Below, piece after piece: positions 63,546 through 64,000 of a DNA stretch of 64,000 nucleotides. Both the position numbers and the translations under genes were made by a program. This stretch comes from Candidatus Atribacteria bacterium ADurb.Bin276 (GTDB lineage Bacteria; Atribacterota; Atribacteria; Atribacterales; Atribacteraceae), in assembly GCA_002069605.1 (NCBI GenBank), contig MWBQ01000025.1, positions 1-64,000 on the forward strand, in the 5' to 3' direction. Positions within the stretch are counted from its first letter, which is position 1, and every line of letters begins with the position of its first letter. The notes beneath the pieces were generated by a model. That model ran no database searches and was not told the origin of the DNA. It saw nothing but the letters and a program-made list of their open reading frames with translations.

Positions 63546-64000
63546 TACATTTCCCCATTATAATTTTTCCTTTTTCAACATTTAACACTGTTACTCGATT
63601 TTTTCGTTTTCTTGCCCAATCATCATTTTCTTGGGTCGTGGATATGAACACTTGCCCTTGGTTTAAGATTTCTTCTAACAATAGATCTTGGTGAGATTGA
63701 TCAAGCTCAGAAAAAACATCGTCAAAAATCATAATTACTTTGCTTTTCTTGATTAATTGTATCACAGACATCTCAGCTAATTTAATTGATAAAGCAAGAG
63801 ATTTTTTCTCTCCTTGGGATCCAAAGGTTCGAAACTCCCGTCCATTCTTCTCAAAAACTATTTCATCACGATGCGGTCCAATAATAGTAATCTCTCTTTC
63901 TCTTTCTTCTTCCTTAACCATTTCGAAGCCTTTTTCCATATGGATTCCCCCCTCGTTATCCAAGTGATATCCAAACGGTTGGTATCTGAGTATAAGCGAT
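63538..64000 (-). CDS. recF: DNA replication/repair protein RecF, C-terminal part (runs off the right edge)
   Basis: The visible 153 codons read through the right edge without a stop. Signature: ITIIGPHRDEIVFEKNGREF, TFGSQGEKKSLALSIKLAEM (ABC signature-like), and Walker B VIMIFDDVFSELDQSHQDLLL; the last residues are IIMGKCNE. RecF acts with RecO and RecR in single-strand gap repair. The N-terminal Walker A lies beyond 64000. The upstream gene would be dnaN or dnaA in most bacteria. Confidence 0.93.
   Translation of the reverse strand, partial: SLILRYQPFGYHLDNEGGIHMEKGFEMVKEEEREREITIIGPHRDEIVFEKNGREFRTFGSQGEKKSLALSIKLAEMSVIQLIKKSKVIMIFDDVFSELDQSHQDLLLEEILNQGQVFISTTQENDDWARKRKNRVTVLNVEKGKIIMGKCNE

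Overview
This window is bacterial chromosome, about 38% GC by eye, densely coded and mostly arranged in long same-strand operons with 1-4 bp stop/start overlaps and frequent TTG or GTG starts placed behind strong GAGG-type ribosome binding sites. The organism is probably a diderm (outer-membrane) anaerobe: there is an LptF/LptG-type lipopolysaccharide export permease, a Nif-type NifS/NifU Fe-S assembly pair, a ferredoxin:thioredoxin-reductase-like protein, FeoAB, and a short archaeal-type LeuC/LeuD. The mix would fit Atribacterota or a similar deep-branching anaerobic lineage, but that is inference; no 16S rRNA gene is in the window. The right edge (recF - DUF721/DciA-like - gyrB - gyrA) suggests the replication origin lies just beyond it.

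Layout. 1-5.1 kb: a leftward operon led by a LacI-type regulator, with a phosphotriesterase-like hydrolase, an M24/creatinase-fold protein that has lost most metal ligands, a Gfo/Idh/MocA dehydrogenase and a sugar-isomerase-like TIM barrel running off the left edge; promoter and a palindromic operator are visible ahead of it. 5.3-11.9 kb: an exported thiol peroxidase, a fasciclin-domain protein, a MacA/MacB-like efflux pair without its ATPase, a secreted SGNH-like protein and a glutaredoxin/FTR-like redox pair. 11.9-13.9 kb: nifU-nifS. 14.3-18.3 kb: a GatZ/KbaZ-type aldolase subunit, and a PHP-like protein plus PfkB sugar kinase. 18.3-19 kb: repeat-rich spacer. 19-22.4 kb: PAP2 phosphatase, then fur-feoA-feoB with a Fur box. 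22.6-31.5 kb: a leucine (CUC specifier) T-box leader followed by ilvD-ilvB-ilvN-ilvC-leuA-leuC-leuD; leuB is separate at 37.6 kb. 31.5-37.5 kb: a second LacI regulator, membrane-anchored methyltransferase, tRNA-Ser(GCT), FliA/WhiG-type sigma factor, ROK regulator, GalE-like epimerase.

38.7-43.8 kb is a leftward operon joining an LptF/LptG permease, two TPR proteins, an ECF sigma factor, a membrane protein with an anti-sigma-like N-terminus and a CBM48-like extracytoplasmic domain, and a secreted helical protein: a plausible envelope or glycan sensing system and the most novel-looking gene combination here. 44-51.3 kb: a lipoprotein, split chromate transporter pair, YigZ, a ZIP transporter with its two-component system, a repeat-filled spacer, and birA-bioY. 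51.4-53.7 kb holds two tandem flippase-like (LPG synthase TM) paralogs that share a 408 bp perfectly identical DNA tract inside otherwise diverged genes. 54-58.8 kb: cobalamin nucleotide-loop genes (cobD, cobU, cobS, pduX-like, cobC, cbiB), overlapping the stop codon of gyrA. 58.8-64 kb: gyrA, gyrB, a DUF721 protein and the 3' part of recF.
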